A stretch of DNA of 64,000 bases from an uncultured cyanobacterium (GTDB taxonomy: Bacteria > Cyanobacteriota > Vampirovibrionia > Gastranaerophilales > Gastranaerophilaceae). A program made the position numbers and the translations under genes. This document shows, in pieces, positions 53,272 through 61,342 of the stretch (positions within the stretch are counted from its first letter, which is position 1; the number at the start of each line of letters is the position of its first letter). The stretch is from NCBI GenBank assembly GCA_902495705.1, contig CABUXT010000003.1, positions 67,666 through 131,665 of the forward strand, read 5' to 3'. The notes beneath the pieces are model-generated. The model was not told the DNA's origin. It made no database searches and saw only the letters and a program-made list of their open reading frames with translations.

Positions 53272-54678
53272 ATGATTAAATTTGACTGCCGAAATGCGGA
53301 TTGTAATGTCGTTGGACAAGAAAATGGTTTAGATTTAGCTAGTGAATTTGCTCAATATAAAGACAGAATTACTGAAATCATAGCAGATTTGAACAAACGC
53401 AAAGATAAACCAGGTCAAATGTTACAATGGTTGAATCTTGGCTACAATGAAGAAACTCTTTGGTATGTCAAAGAATATGCGTCAATGGTTCGTGGCAGAT
53501 TTGATAATGTTTTAGTCTTAGGTATCGGTGGTTCGGCTTTGGGCGGTATGGCAATTTCAGAAGCCTTATTGAAACCGTACTGGAACCTTCTAACCCCTGA
53601 ACAGCGCGACAATTACCCTAGAATTTTCTTTTTGGATAACATTGACCCTGACACCATGAACGGACTTTTGGACGTTTTAGATTTGAAAAAAACTTTGGTT
53701 AATGTGATTACAAAATCAGGTTCTACAGCCGAGACAATGGCTCAATTTATGGTTGTAAAGGACCGTTTGGAACAAGTTTTGGGCGAAGATGAATACCGTA
53801 AAAATGTAGTTGCAACAACAGATAAACAAACAGGTGTGCTAAGACAAATCGCCGAGCAAGAAGGATATAAAACTTTCGTTGTTCCAGATGATGTCGGCGG
53901 TAGATTTTCTGTATTTTCAGCAGTTGGTTTGTTGCCGTTAGCCCTTGTCGGTATAGATATTGATGAAATTATGAATGGTATAAAAGACATGGATTTGGCT
54001 TTGAAAAACACCAATATTTGCGAAAATATTGCGGCTCAAAATGCACTGATTCAGTATCTTATGGATGTTAAAAAAGGCAAAAATTTGTCTGTAATGATGC
54101 CATATTCAAGCAAATTAAGATATGTTTCAGATTGGTATGTTCAATTGTGGGCAGAGTCTTTAGGAAAACATGAAGATTTGCAAGGCAATCACACCCATGT
54201 CGGACCTACTCCAATCAAGGCACTTGGTGCGACAGACCAACATTCTCAATTCCAATTGTTTAACGAAGGACCAAATGACAAAATTATCAATTTCATCAGG
54301 GTTGAAAATTTTGATACGACTTTGGATATCCCAAAAATATTTGAATACACAGGGATTGGTTATCTTGGCGGTAAAACAATGAACGATTTGATGAACGCTG
54401 AGGCTGATTCGACAAAAGTTTCTTTGTCTGATTATGCTCGTCCGACGGTGACAATTTCGTTACCAAAGGTTGACGGTTACAATGTTGCACAGTTATTGTA
54501 CATGTTAGAAGTTCAGACCGCTATTGCAGGTGAATTGTATAATGTAGATACTTATAGTCAACCTGGGGTTGAGCAGTCTAAAAATTATACTTATGCATTG
54601 ATGGGGAGAGCCGGTTATGAGGATTCAGCCAAAACTCTTCAAACAAAAATGGCAAATCTTGCAAGTTTAGGGTCTTAA
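53272..54678 (+). CDS. pgi: Glucose-6-phosphate isomerase
   Basis: It interconverts glucose-6-phosphate and fructose-6-phosphate. Motifs: VLGIGGSALGG (substrate phosphate loop), ITKSGSTAETMAQF, DDVGGRFSVFSAVGLLPLA and GNHTHVGPTPIKALGATDQHSQ. The 468-residue length fits the short bacterial form. It ends with the TAATG junction of the next gene, an exported protein, then trxB. Gluconate-type metabolism in the 60 kb operon and this enzyme belong to central sugar metabolism, but they are not co-transcribed. Confidence 0.95.
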   Translation: MIKFDCRNADCNVVGQENGLDLASEFAQYKDRITEIIADLNKRKDKPGQMLQWLNLGYNEETLWYVKEYASMVRGRFDNVLVLGIGGSALGGMAISEALLKPYWNLLTPEQRDNYPRIFFLDNIDPDTMNGLLDVLDLKKTLVNVITKSGSTAETMAQFMVVKDRLEQVLGEDEYRKNVVATTDKQTGVLRQIAEQEGYKTFVVPDDVGGRFSVFSAVGLLPLALVGIDIDEIMNGIKDMDLALKNTNICENIAAQNALIQYLMDVKKGKNLSVMMPYSSKLRYVSDWYVQLWAESLGKHEDLQGNHTHVGPTPIKALGATDQHSQFQLFNEGPNDKIINFIRVENFDTTLDIPKIFEYTGIGYLGGKTMNDLMNAEADSTKVSLSDYARPTVTISLPKVDGYNVAQLLYMLEVQTAIAGELYNVDTYSQPGVEQSKNYTYALMGRAGYEDSAKTLQTKMANLASLGS

Positions 54679-55178
54679 TGTTTAAATCAATTTTAAAAAT
54701 TTGTATAGTCTTTTTACTTTGTGTTGTACCATGCTTTTTGGCGCAATCATATTCTTCAGATATGGTTTTAAAAGGCAGTGTTGAAAAAGTTCCAAACGGA
54801 TTTTTCGGCTCTTGGAGAGTAAAGTCTGTCAGGGTCAGCACCGATTCTCCTGCAACTTTTAAAGAAAAAGGTTTAGATTTGTGGAACATATCGCAAGAGT
54901 TTGACGTCATAAAATTAAGTAATCCGTTTTCAGGAGCATCAGCACAAATAACTATTCAAAATGTTCATAATGGAAATGTCGAATTTTCAAAATCAGGCAA
55001 AAACGGTAGTAAGTTATTATCAGATACCGTCACGATTTCCATAAAAGGAGACAGGTTTGAAGGTTATGATGTCCTAAAACTTGATACCCTATCAGATGTT
55101 GATGGGCGTGTTATGAAAACGGAAACTGCAAAATATCTCGTGATAGGAGAGCGAATTGCAGGTCAAGATGTTGAGTAA
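54678..55178 (+). CDS. Exported protein of unknown function
   Basis: A 166-residue protein with a signal peptide (MFKSILKICIVFLLCVVPCFLAQS). The mature region is beta-rich: GSVEKVPNGFFGSWRVKSVRV, then AQITIQNVHNGNVEFSKSG and VTISIKGDRFEGYDVLKLDTL. There is no family I recognise. The start overlaps the pgi stop by one base (TAATG), and trxB follows 20 nt later, so the three form an operon. Its role cannot be deduced from these neighbours. Confidence 0.65.
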   Translation: MFKSILKICIVFLLCVVPCFLAQSYSSDMVLKGSVEKVPNGFFGSWRVKSVRVSTDSPATFKEKGLDLWNISQEFDVIKLSNPFSGASAQITIQNVHNGNVEFSKSGKNGSKLLSDTVTISIKGDRFEGYDVLKLDTLSDVDGRVMKTETAKYLVIGERIAGQDVE

Positions 55179-55198
55179 AAAGTTTTGAGGAGTTAAAT

Positions 55199-56140
55199 AT
55201 GCAAATTTTAGAGTTTGATACTGTAATTTTGGGTGGCGGTCCTGCAGGATTTTCAGCAGGTTTATACGCTGCAAGGGGCGAATTATCTACCGCGATTGTC
55301 GATATAAGTATGCTCGGCGGTCAGCCTTCAAATTATTTGGAACTTGAAAATTACCCCGGATTTGTTTGTATTGGCGGTTATGAACTTATGGAAAAGTTTG
55401 AAGAGCATGCGGACAAATTTGGCATTAATAAATTCCCAATGCAAGAAATTTTGTCTGTTGATTTGATTTCAAATCCAAAAGTTATAAAAACCAAAGAGCA
55501 TGAATTTAGAGCAAAAACTGTTATTATCGCAACAGGCGCAAAACCTATGAAACTGGGCGTAAAAGGTGAAAAAGAATTTGTCGGACGCGGAGTTAGCTAC
55601 TGTGCGGTTTGTGATGGTGCATTTTATAAAGACAAAGTTGTGGCAGTTGTTGGTGGCGGAAATTCTGCTGTTGAAGAAGCAATTTATTTGACAAGATTTG
55701 CATCAAAAGTTTATTTAATTCACCGCAGGGATGAATTAAGAGCTGACAAAATCGTTCAATGTCGAGCTTTTGAAAATCCTAAACTTGAATTTGTATTTGA
55801 TTCAGTTGTAAAAGAAATCGTTGGCGAAGATTGTGTCAAATCGCTTGTACTTGACAATGTGAAAACTAAAGAAACAACGAATTTGCCTGTTGATGGGGTA
55901 TTCCCATATATTGGAATTTCTCCAAATGTCGATAATTTTTCAGGACAAATCGCACAGGATTCAAAAGGATTTATTTTGACTGATGAGACAATGAAAACCT
56001 CTGTTGATGGAGTTTTCGCAGTTGGGGATGTCAGGGTAACTCCGTTGCGCCAAGTTATAACTGCTGCATCAGATGGCGCAATCAGCGCAGTCTATGCCTC
56101 TCGCTATATCGAATCTCAAAAAGAAATCAAAGTGGGGTAA
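55199..56140 (+). CDS. trxB: Thioredoxin reductase
   Basis: A flavoprotein that reduces thioredoxin with NADPH. FAD-binding GGGPAGFSAGLYAARG, the redox pair C-A-V-C in YCAVCDGAF, the NADPH-binding VGGGNSAVEEA and the C-terminal FAVGDVRVTPLRQVITAASDG are all present. The 313-residue length is typical. A GAGGAG ribosome site precedes the ATG. No thioredoxin gene is adjacent; the glutaredoxin at 32.3 kb is separate. Confidence 0.95.
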   Translation: MQILEFDTVILGGGPAGFSAGLYAARGELSTAIVDISMLGGQPSNYLELENYPGFVCIGGYELMEKFEEHADKFGINKFPMQEILSVDLISNPKVIKTKEHEFRAKTVIIATGAKPMKLGVKGEKEFVGRGVSYCAVCDGAFYKDKVVAVVGGGNSAVEEAIYLTRFASKVYLIHRRDELRADKIVQCRAFENPKLEFVFDSVVKEIVGEDCVKSLVLDNVKTKETTNLPVDGVFPYIGISPNVDNFSGQIAQDSKGFILTDETMKTSVDGVFAVGDVRVTPLRQVITAASDGAISAVYASRYIESQKEIKVG

Positions 56141-56299
56141 ATAATGCAATATAAGAACGAAAAAACTTTAAAAATCTTTAAGATATAAAGAAAATATTAA
56201 TATTACCCCTCGGATATAAAGATTATGTAAGGAAATCAGACTTAGCATATTTTTTAATTTATAATAATAATGTTAAGACAAATGTATGGAGAAAAAATT

Positions 56300-56581
56300 A
56301 TGCAATCAGTTAATGAAATCCTTTCAGAATTAGAAAATGCAGATAACGTAACAAAAAATAAATTAGAAAACGAATTGGTTAGTATCGGTACTTCAGCTGT
56401 TCCTCAATTGGTTGACCAATTACAAGTTGTTAGAGGTATCAAAAGAGGCGTTGTTGCTATGACTCTTATTCGTTTAGGTGATGTTTCAGTTAAATATTTG
56501 GAAAAAGCTGCTCACGAAAACAAAGATTTTGAATGGGTTGCTGAATACTTAATCAGAGAAATTAAAGGTTTAGCTGCATAG
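56300..56581 (+). CDS. Small HEAT-like helical protein
   Basis: A 93-residue protein from ATG 56300, where GGAGAAAA lies 8-12 nt upstream; an upstream ATG at 56270 has a poorer site. It consists of amphipathic helices of HEAT type (NELVSIGTSAVPQLVDQLQVV, MTLIRLGDVSVKYLEKAA), so probably mediates binding to other proteins. It is a stand-alone gene in the gap between trxB and a patatin-like gene. No function can be assigned. Confidence 0.6.
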   Translation: MQSVNEILSELENADNVTKNKLENELVSIGTSAVPQLVDQLQVVRGIKRGVVAMTLIRLGDVSVKYLEKAAHENKDFEWVAEYLIREIKGLAA

Positions 56582-56660
56582 TTTAAACAAAATAAAATTA
56601 GTTAAAAGCAGGAGTAGTCAGGTAGTGGTTACTCCGCTTTTTTATGGTAGAATTTGGGTT

Positions 56661-57863
56661 ATGAAAGAATATAGCAGTTTTAAATATACGTGTTTATTTG
56701 GTGGTGGAGCAATCAGAGGTGCGGCTCATGCTGGTGTTTATAAGGCTTTGTTGCACCTTGGAATTGAACCGACAACCTTGGCAGGCTCTTCCGTAGGTTC
56801 GCTTGTTGCTGCGCTGATTGCAGTCGGATATACTCCTGAAGAGTTATCTCAAGTATTTTTGTCAGTAAATTTTGAATTATTCCGCGATATTTCATTGGGA
56901 TTTAATCAAAAATTTGCACTTAGTAAGGGTGAAGTATTTTTAGAGTGGCTCAGAGATTTGATTGAGCAAAAATTCTATGGTCCTGCTTATCTAAAAGATC
57001 AATGTAAGCGCGTGACATTTAGTGATATCAAGAAAAATTTGATTATTATAACTACTAATATGAACGATTTTTCATGCAAAGAATTTTCAAATTTTGAAAC
57101 ACCTGATTTTGAAATCGCTATGGCTGTAAGGATTTCTTGTTGCATGCCGGGGCTTATGAGAGCAGTTAATCTTGAAAATGATTTACTTGTTGATGGTGAT
57201 TTGCAAAAGGGAAAACCGATGTGGTCACTATCAAAAAATCTGCAAAATTCAGCAGATAGAATCCTTGAAATCAGGCTTGAAGGTACTTTTTCTGGCTCTG
57301 ACCAAAGTCCGATTGAATATGTTAATGGGATGTATTCTTGCATGACATCATCAGAAACTGCTTTTATAAAAAGTATCTATGGGGCGCGAGATAGATTTGA
57401 TTACTTGGTTGTAAATACAGGTAATGTCGTGGTTGTAGATTTTAATTATCCGACGGAAAAACGTCAGGCAATTATTGATGATGGTTATCGCCAAACCGAA
57501 ACGTTTTTCAAGGATTACTTAGTGCTGAAAAAACAGAAAATATCTGATATTTATTCTGAAATTTTGGATAAATTGCGCCATGTTCAAACCTTTTTCCTTA
57601 TCAAAAAATATATGGCTGCAAAAAATACCGTTGCTGAATTGTTTATATATTTGGCAAAAGTTAAAGATATTATTGATGAAGATGTTTTTGGTGCAATCAA
57701 TGTATTTCAAAAACTTGTTTTTGAAAACGTAAAATCAGGTTTGTTGGGTCGCTCAAGCTGTGCAAACACAGATACTGTAAGAAATGCCCTAAATGCCATA
57801 ATATCAGATTTAACAGTGCGAATTGAAGAAATCGATAAGTATATTAATAAATTTTCCGTTTGA
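56661..57863 (+). CDS. Patatin-like phospholipase family protein
   Basis: A 400-residue protein with the patatin catalytic dyad: oxyanion-hole motif GGGAIRGAAHAG near residue 15-25, nucleophile Ser in AGSSVGSLV and the Asp of VDGDLQKG, where the family usually has DGG/DGA. It probably hydrolyses acyl groups from phospholipids or other lipids. The C-terminal 150 residues are helical and of unknown function. The ATG at 56661 (MKEYSS) is chosen because it fits the N-terminus of the motif. The promoter of the next gene, tRNA-Leu, overlaps the stop codon. Confidence 0.82.
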   Translation: MKEYSSFKYTCLFGGGAIRGAAHAGVYKALLHLGIEPTTLAGSSVGSLVAALIAVGYTPEELSQVFLSVNFELFRDISLGFNQKFALSKGEVFLEWLRDLIEQKFYGPAYLKDQCKRVTFSDIKKNLIIITTNMNDFSCKEFSNFETPDFEIAMAVRISCCMPGLMRAVNLENDLLVDGDLQKGKPMWSLSKNLQNSADRILEIRLEGTFSGSDQSPIEYVNGMYSCMTSSETAFIKSIYGARDRFDYLVVNTGNVVVVDFNYPTEKRQAIIDDGYRQTETFFKDYLVLKKQKISDIYSEILDKLRHVQTFFLIKKYMAAKNTVAELFIYLAKVKDIIDEDVFGAINVFQKLVFENVKSGLLGRSSCANTDTVRNALNAIISDLTVRIEEIDKYINKFSV

Positions 57864-57887
57864 CATTGAGGATGTTTTGTTATAAGA
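57859..57887 (+). promoter_or_regulatory. Sigma-70 promoter of tRNA-Leu
   Basis: TTGACA (57859-57864), a 17-nt spacer and TAAGAT (57882-57887). The -35 box overlaps the stop codon of the patatin-like gene. The start point should lie near 57895, about 20 nt before the tRNA. Confidence 0.8.
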
Positions 57888-57912
57888 TAATCACATAGCC
57901 GAAGCGATGTTT

Positions 57913-57999
57913 GCTCCAGTGGCGGAATCGGTAGACGCGTTGGACTTAAAATCCAATTGGGCGTATAACCCAGTGCCAGTTCAAGTCTGGCCTGGAGCA
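57913..57999 (+). tRNA. tRNA-Leu (anticodon UAA)
   Basis: A class II tRNA with a long variable arm: acceptor GCTCCAG/CTGGAGC, anticodon loop CTTAAAA (TAA), a long variable arm and T loop TTCAAGT. The CCA end is not encoded (the next bases are ATTTT), unlike tRNA-Val at 48.5 kb; a CCA-adding enzyme is therefore needed. Confidence 0.95.
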
Positions 58000-58002
58000 A
58001 TT

Positions 58003-58032
58003 TTAAAAGACTCACACAAGTGGGTCTTTTTT
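58003..58032 (+). terminator. Intrinsic terminator of tRNA-Leu
   Basis: AAAAGACTCAC-acaa-GTGGGTCTTTT with a T-run starts 4 nt after the tRNA. Confidence 0.88.
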
Positions 58033-58049
58033 AGTTTTAAGATAAATTC

Positions 58050-58090
58050 CAAAATAAAAATACCCTACTAATATGTAGGGCATTTTTTAT
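58050..58090. terminator. Bidirectional intrinsic terminator after the eda operon
   Basis: CCCTAC-taatat-GTAGGG is flanked by A-rich and T-rich tails on both sides. It ends the leftward eda-kdgK-csaB-flavoprotein operon (last stop at 58102). Confidence 0.75.
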
Positions 58091-58101
58091 GAATATAATA
58101 T

Positions 58102-58677
58102 TTACTTATTCAATTTTTCAAGTAACCAGACGATGTTTTCGCCGAGGTTTTCCATGTTGAGTTTTGCTTCCTCGTCTGTTTGGACATCTCCTTTATCACG
58201 TCCGATTCCAAAGTTCCAATATAATGACCCCGGAATAATCATTTCGCGCATTAAAAACATGTGATGGATTGTTGCTTGGATAGCTGGTCCGCCCCCTCTT
58301 CTTTGGGCAACTACGGCTGCTCCGATTTTATGTTTAAACGGATTGCCGATACTACCTGCGACAACTCCTGCACGGTCGATAAACGCTTTTAATTCCGGTG
58401 TCATATCTGAAAAATACGATGGTGTTCCAAGAATCAATGCATCTGCTGAAAATACTTCAGGCAAAATTTCGTTAAGAATATCATCATCAAATACGCATTT
58501 GCCGTCTTTTTTCTTTGTACAAGCCCAGCAACCGCGACATCCATGGATATTTTTGCCGCCAACTTGGATTAATTTAGTTTCTATTCCAGCTTTTGCAACC
58601 GTATCAAGTACGATATTTAACAATTGCTCAGTATTTCCGCCTTTGCGCGGACTTCCGTTTATTGCAACAACTTTCAT
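58102..58677 (-). CDS. Iron-sulfur flavoprotein-type NAD(P)H-dependent oxidoreductase
   Basis: A 191-residue flavodoxin-fold reductase. The N-terminal AINGSPRKGGNTEQLL loop binds FMN. A compact Cys cluster GCRGCWACTKKKDGKC (CX2CX2CX7C) matches the 4Fe-4S motif of methanogen-type iron-sulfur flavoproteins (Isf). LGTPSYFSDMTPELKAFIDR is a second FMN-contacting region. Its partner and electron acceptor are unknown. It is last in the leftward operon after csaB. Confidence 0.85.
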   Translation of the reverse strand: MKVVAINGSPRKGGNTEQLLNIVLDTVAKAGIETKLIQVGGKNIHGCRGCWACTKKKDGKCVFDDDILNEILPEVFSADALILGTPSYFSDMTPELKAFIDRAGVVAGSIGNPFKHKIGAAVVAQRRGGGPAIQATIHHMFLMREMIIPGSLYWNFGIGRDKGDVQTDEEAKLNMENLGENIVWLLEKLNK

Positions 58678-58703
58678 TTTTTACTCCTTATTTTATAAAT
58701 ATT

Positions 58704-59726
58704 TTACTCATTTATAATTTTTTCAAAATTTGTCCAATTAAAATCTTTTTCTTTAACTTTTTGAGCTATAAAATCGGTATCAAGTGATTTTAGTTGTTCA
58801 AATTGGTCTTCAAAATCCTTTTGCAAGCCAATTACAGGCAGATGAAATTCCGATGCAATTTTTTCCACCTTGATATCATAATTTATAGCAATGGTTTTTA
58901 TATTGGCTAAAAGTGCAATAATTATCGCATGAAATCGCATCGCAATTACGTATTCGGATTTAGAAAGTTCAGAAATAATTTCTTCGTCTGTTAAGCCTGA
59001 ATGGATTTTTGTTTTCATAGCCGGATTTAGCATATTCAGTGCTTTTTCAAATTTTTGGCAAATCTCCAAATCTAAAGCATCTTGGAACGAAAATATTTCA
59101 ACATTTCTGTCAGAAAACTCTGTTGCAACTTTTTGAGCAAGTCTATCAATAAAGTCTTCGCTCATAGTCTTAAAATCTCTCAGTTGAACGGCTACGGAAC
59201 TATTTGTCTCAACATTTGGAATCGTTGTTGAAAAAATTGGGTCACAAAGCAAATCTGTGTCTATCCCCCAGCCTTTCAGTAATTCATAACTCTTTTTGTC
59301 TCTAACGCTGACGTAAGTGCAATGTTTCAGTAAATTTTTAGTCAAAAACTGTCCGACAGGTGTTTTGATGGGTCCGATGCCTTGAGCAAAAATTATTACT
59401 TTTTTACCTAAAACAAGACCTATAAATATAATAAACAGGTAATAAATCAAGCTTTTTAGGCTTGTAGCATCTTGTAATAAACTTCCTCCTCCTGAAATTA
59501 AGAAATCTGATTTTGCAATAGCGCCAATAATATCAGGAATTTTAAAGGTATAAACACTTCTAATATGTTTAAATTTGCCAATCGTATATTTTGGGTCAGA
59601 TGAAATAACCGTGATGCGGTGTTTGTACTGCTGCAATTTGTTGACTAAGACAGACAAAATCGCCTCATCTCCAAAGTTTTTAAATCCAAAATATCCTGAT
59701 AAAACGAATCTTTTTTTTGTGCTCAT
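58704..59726 (-). CDS. csaB: Polysaccharide pyruvyl transferase CsaB family
   Basis: It transfers a pyruvyl ketal from PEP to cell-wall polysaccharide, creating the anchor for SLH-domain surface proteins. The N-terminus FVLSGYFGFKNFGDEAIL (GYxGxxNxGDEA), ISGGGSLLQDATSLKSL, FAQGIGPI and the C-terminal RFHAIIIALL block are characteristic. The 340-residue length is normal. It is cotranscribed with the KDG kinase (TAATG junction). SLH proteins are typical of Cyanobacteria and Gram-positives; none is seen in this window. Confidence 0.9.
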   Translation of the reverse strand: MSTKKRFVLSGYFGFKNFGDEAILSVLVNKLQQYKHRITVISSDPKYTIGKFKHIRSVYTFKIPDIIGAIAKSDFLISGGGSLLQDATSLKSLIYYLFIIFIGLVLGKKVIIFAQGIGPIKTPVGQFLTKNLLKHCTYVSVRDKKSYELLKGWGIDTDLLCDPIFSTTIPNVETNSSVAVQLRDFKTMSEDFIDRLAQKVATEFSDRNVEIFSFQDALDLEICQKFEKALNMLNPAMKTKIHSGLTDEEIISELSKSEYVIAMRFHAIIIALLANIKTIAINYDIKVEKIASEFHLPVIGLQKDFEDQFEQLKSLDTDFIAQKVKEKDFNWTNFEKIINE

Positions 59727-60673
59727 TACAAATCCTTTTCTTTGTAAATTTTATAAACTTCGTCAAAATAAGGAACAGATTTTATTGCGCCGATTCCTTG
59801 TGCTTGAAGTCCTGCATCAATTGATGCGATATTTGCAGCCTCAATCGGTGTATACGAGTTTGCTATAGCGTGCAAAAATGCGCCGTTAAAAGCGTCTCCA
59901 GATGATGTTGTATCAACGACATGGTCTGTGTAGAAAGGTATAAATGTAGAATTACCCATGTAATTCAAATGATAACCTTTTGTTTCGCTTGATTTGATTA
60001 TAATTGTTTGGATGCCACTATCTGTCAAGTATTTTACAATGTTTTCCAAAGATTCAATGTCAAAAATACTTTTTGTATCGTATTTTGAACTCATAAACAA
60101 AATATCTGTATAAGGTATTATTTCTTCAAAATATTCCTTTGCATCTTCTTTTGTTGCAATCAGTGATGAATAATTGGGGTCATAAGCTGTTGTAATACCG
60201 TTTTCTTTGGCAATTTCAAAAGCCTTTTTAACAGCCTCTCTAGCATTGATTGACAGTGATTGAGTGATACCTGAAGCATAAATAATTTTGGCTCTTTTAA
60301 TGTACTCTTCATCAATATCGTCAATTGATAATTTTGCAGGAGCAATTTTTTTCCTGTAGTACATGAACTCTTTTTCTTCCCCAGGAACGCGAGAAACCAT
60401 ATATAAGCCGTTTTTCTCATTGACAACTTTTATATGTTTTAAGTCAAGACCTTCTTTTTCCCAACAGGAAATCATAAAATCTTTAAAAGGGTCATCGCCA
60501 ACGCAAGTGATAAAACCGACATTTGATTTTAATCTTTTTGCTGCAACTGCAACAACCAAAGAGTCCCCGCCATAATATTTGTGCAAACATTCGGCATCTT
60601 TCAGTTTTTGATTAGTTGAAAATTCAACTAAACTTTCTCCAATTGTAATCAAGTCAAATTGTGTATTATCCAT
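59726..60673 (-). CDS. kdgK: PfkB-family sugar kinase, probably 2-keto-3-deoxygluconate kinase
   Basis: A ribokinase-fold kinase that would phosphorylate 2-keto-3-deoxygluconate to KDPG. The N-terminal TIGESLVEF, then HKYYGGDSLVVAVAAKRL and the ATP/catalytic DTTSSGDAFNGAF motif (Asp base, with Ser in place of the usual Gly-Ala) are visible. The length of 315 residues is typical. Identification as KdgK depends mainly on the adjacent eda gene; other PfkB kinases look similar. It starts 2 nt after eda ends and ends at the csaB start. Confidence 0.82.
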   Translation of the reverse strand: MDNTQFDLITIGESLVEFSTNQKLKDAECLHKYYGGDSLVVAVAAKRLKSNVGFITCVGDDPFKDFMISCWEKEGLDLKHIKVVNEKNGLYMVSRVPGEEKEFMYYRKKIAPAKLSIDDIDEEYIKRAKIIYASGITQSLSINAREAVKKAFEIAKENGITTAYDPNYSSLIATKEDAKEYFEEIIPYTDILFMSSKYDTKSIFDIESLENIVKYLTDSGIQTIIIKSSETKGYHLNYMGNSTFIPFYTDHVVDTTSSGDAFNGAFLHAIANSYTPIEAANIASIDAGLQAQGIGAIKSVPYFDEVYKIYKEKDL

Positions 60674-60675
60674 GA

Positions 60676-61281
60676 TTATTTCAATTGCTCCAACAATTCT
60701 TTTGTACGAATGGTTATTTCTTTATAGTTATTAGCATGTGTCAAATGTCTGCCGACACCGACTGCTAAAGCGCCTGCTTTAATATATAAAGCAACTTCAT
60801 TAAGATGAACATCACCTTGTGGAATAACGTTTAGAAACGGCATTGGTCTTAATAAGTTTTCAATATATTCAACTCCGCCCATTGCAGTAATCGGATAAAT
60901 TTTAACTGCCGGAATACGTGATTTCCAAGCGCTGTATGCCTCGTTTGCCGTAGATGTACCAGCAATCATCGGAACACGTCTGTCTTTTGAAATCTTTAAC
61001 AAATTCTTTTGAAAAATAGGTGAAGAAAGAATTTGAGCACCTGAATCAATAGCTGTTTCTGCTTGAAGAGATGTGATAATTCCTCCTGCGCAGATAATAG
61101 CATCTTGTGATACAGCTTTAATTGCATTATAGATTTCAGGAGTTTCTACATTAACTTCCATAACATCAAGTCCGCCTTCTAACAGTGCGTTGACTTTTTC
61201 AATAACATCTTTTGGGTCTTTACTTCTAATGATAGGAAAAACTTTATTTTCCTTTAATTTGTCTAATAAATTTATGTTCAT
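60676..61281 (-). CDS. eda: KDPG/KHG aldolase
   Basis: A 201-residue class I aldolase that splits KDPG to pyruvate and glyceraldehyde-3-phosphate. The Schiff-base Lys is in the segment AVKIYPITAMGG and the Glu of VMEVNVETPE is the family acid/base. It is the first gene of the leftward operon eda-kdgK-csaB-flavoprotein. The other Entner-Doudoroff gene, edd, is absent, so the pathway here probably enters from uronates or KDG and not from glucose. Confidence 0.9.
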   Translation of the reverse strand: MNINLLDKLKENKVFPIIRSKDPKDVIEKVNALLEGGLDVMEVNVETPEIYNAIKAVSQDAIICAGGIITSLQAETAIDSGAQILSSPIFQKNLLKISKDRRVPMIAGTSTANEAYSAWKSRIPAVKIYPITAMGGVEYIENLLRPMPFLNVIPQGDVHLNEVALYIKAGALAVGVGRHLTHANNYKEITIRTKELLEQLK

Positions 61282-61342
61282 AATCTATCCTTTTTTTTGA
61301 ATTTATTATATCATAACATTAATATTCATAGGGGAGTGTTTT

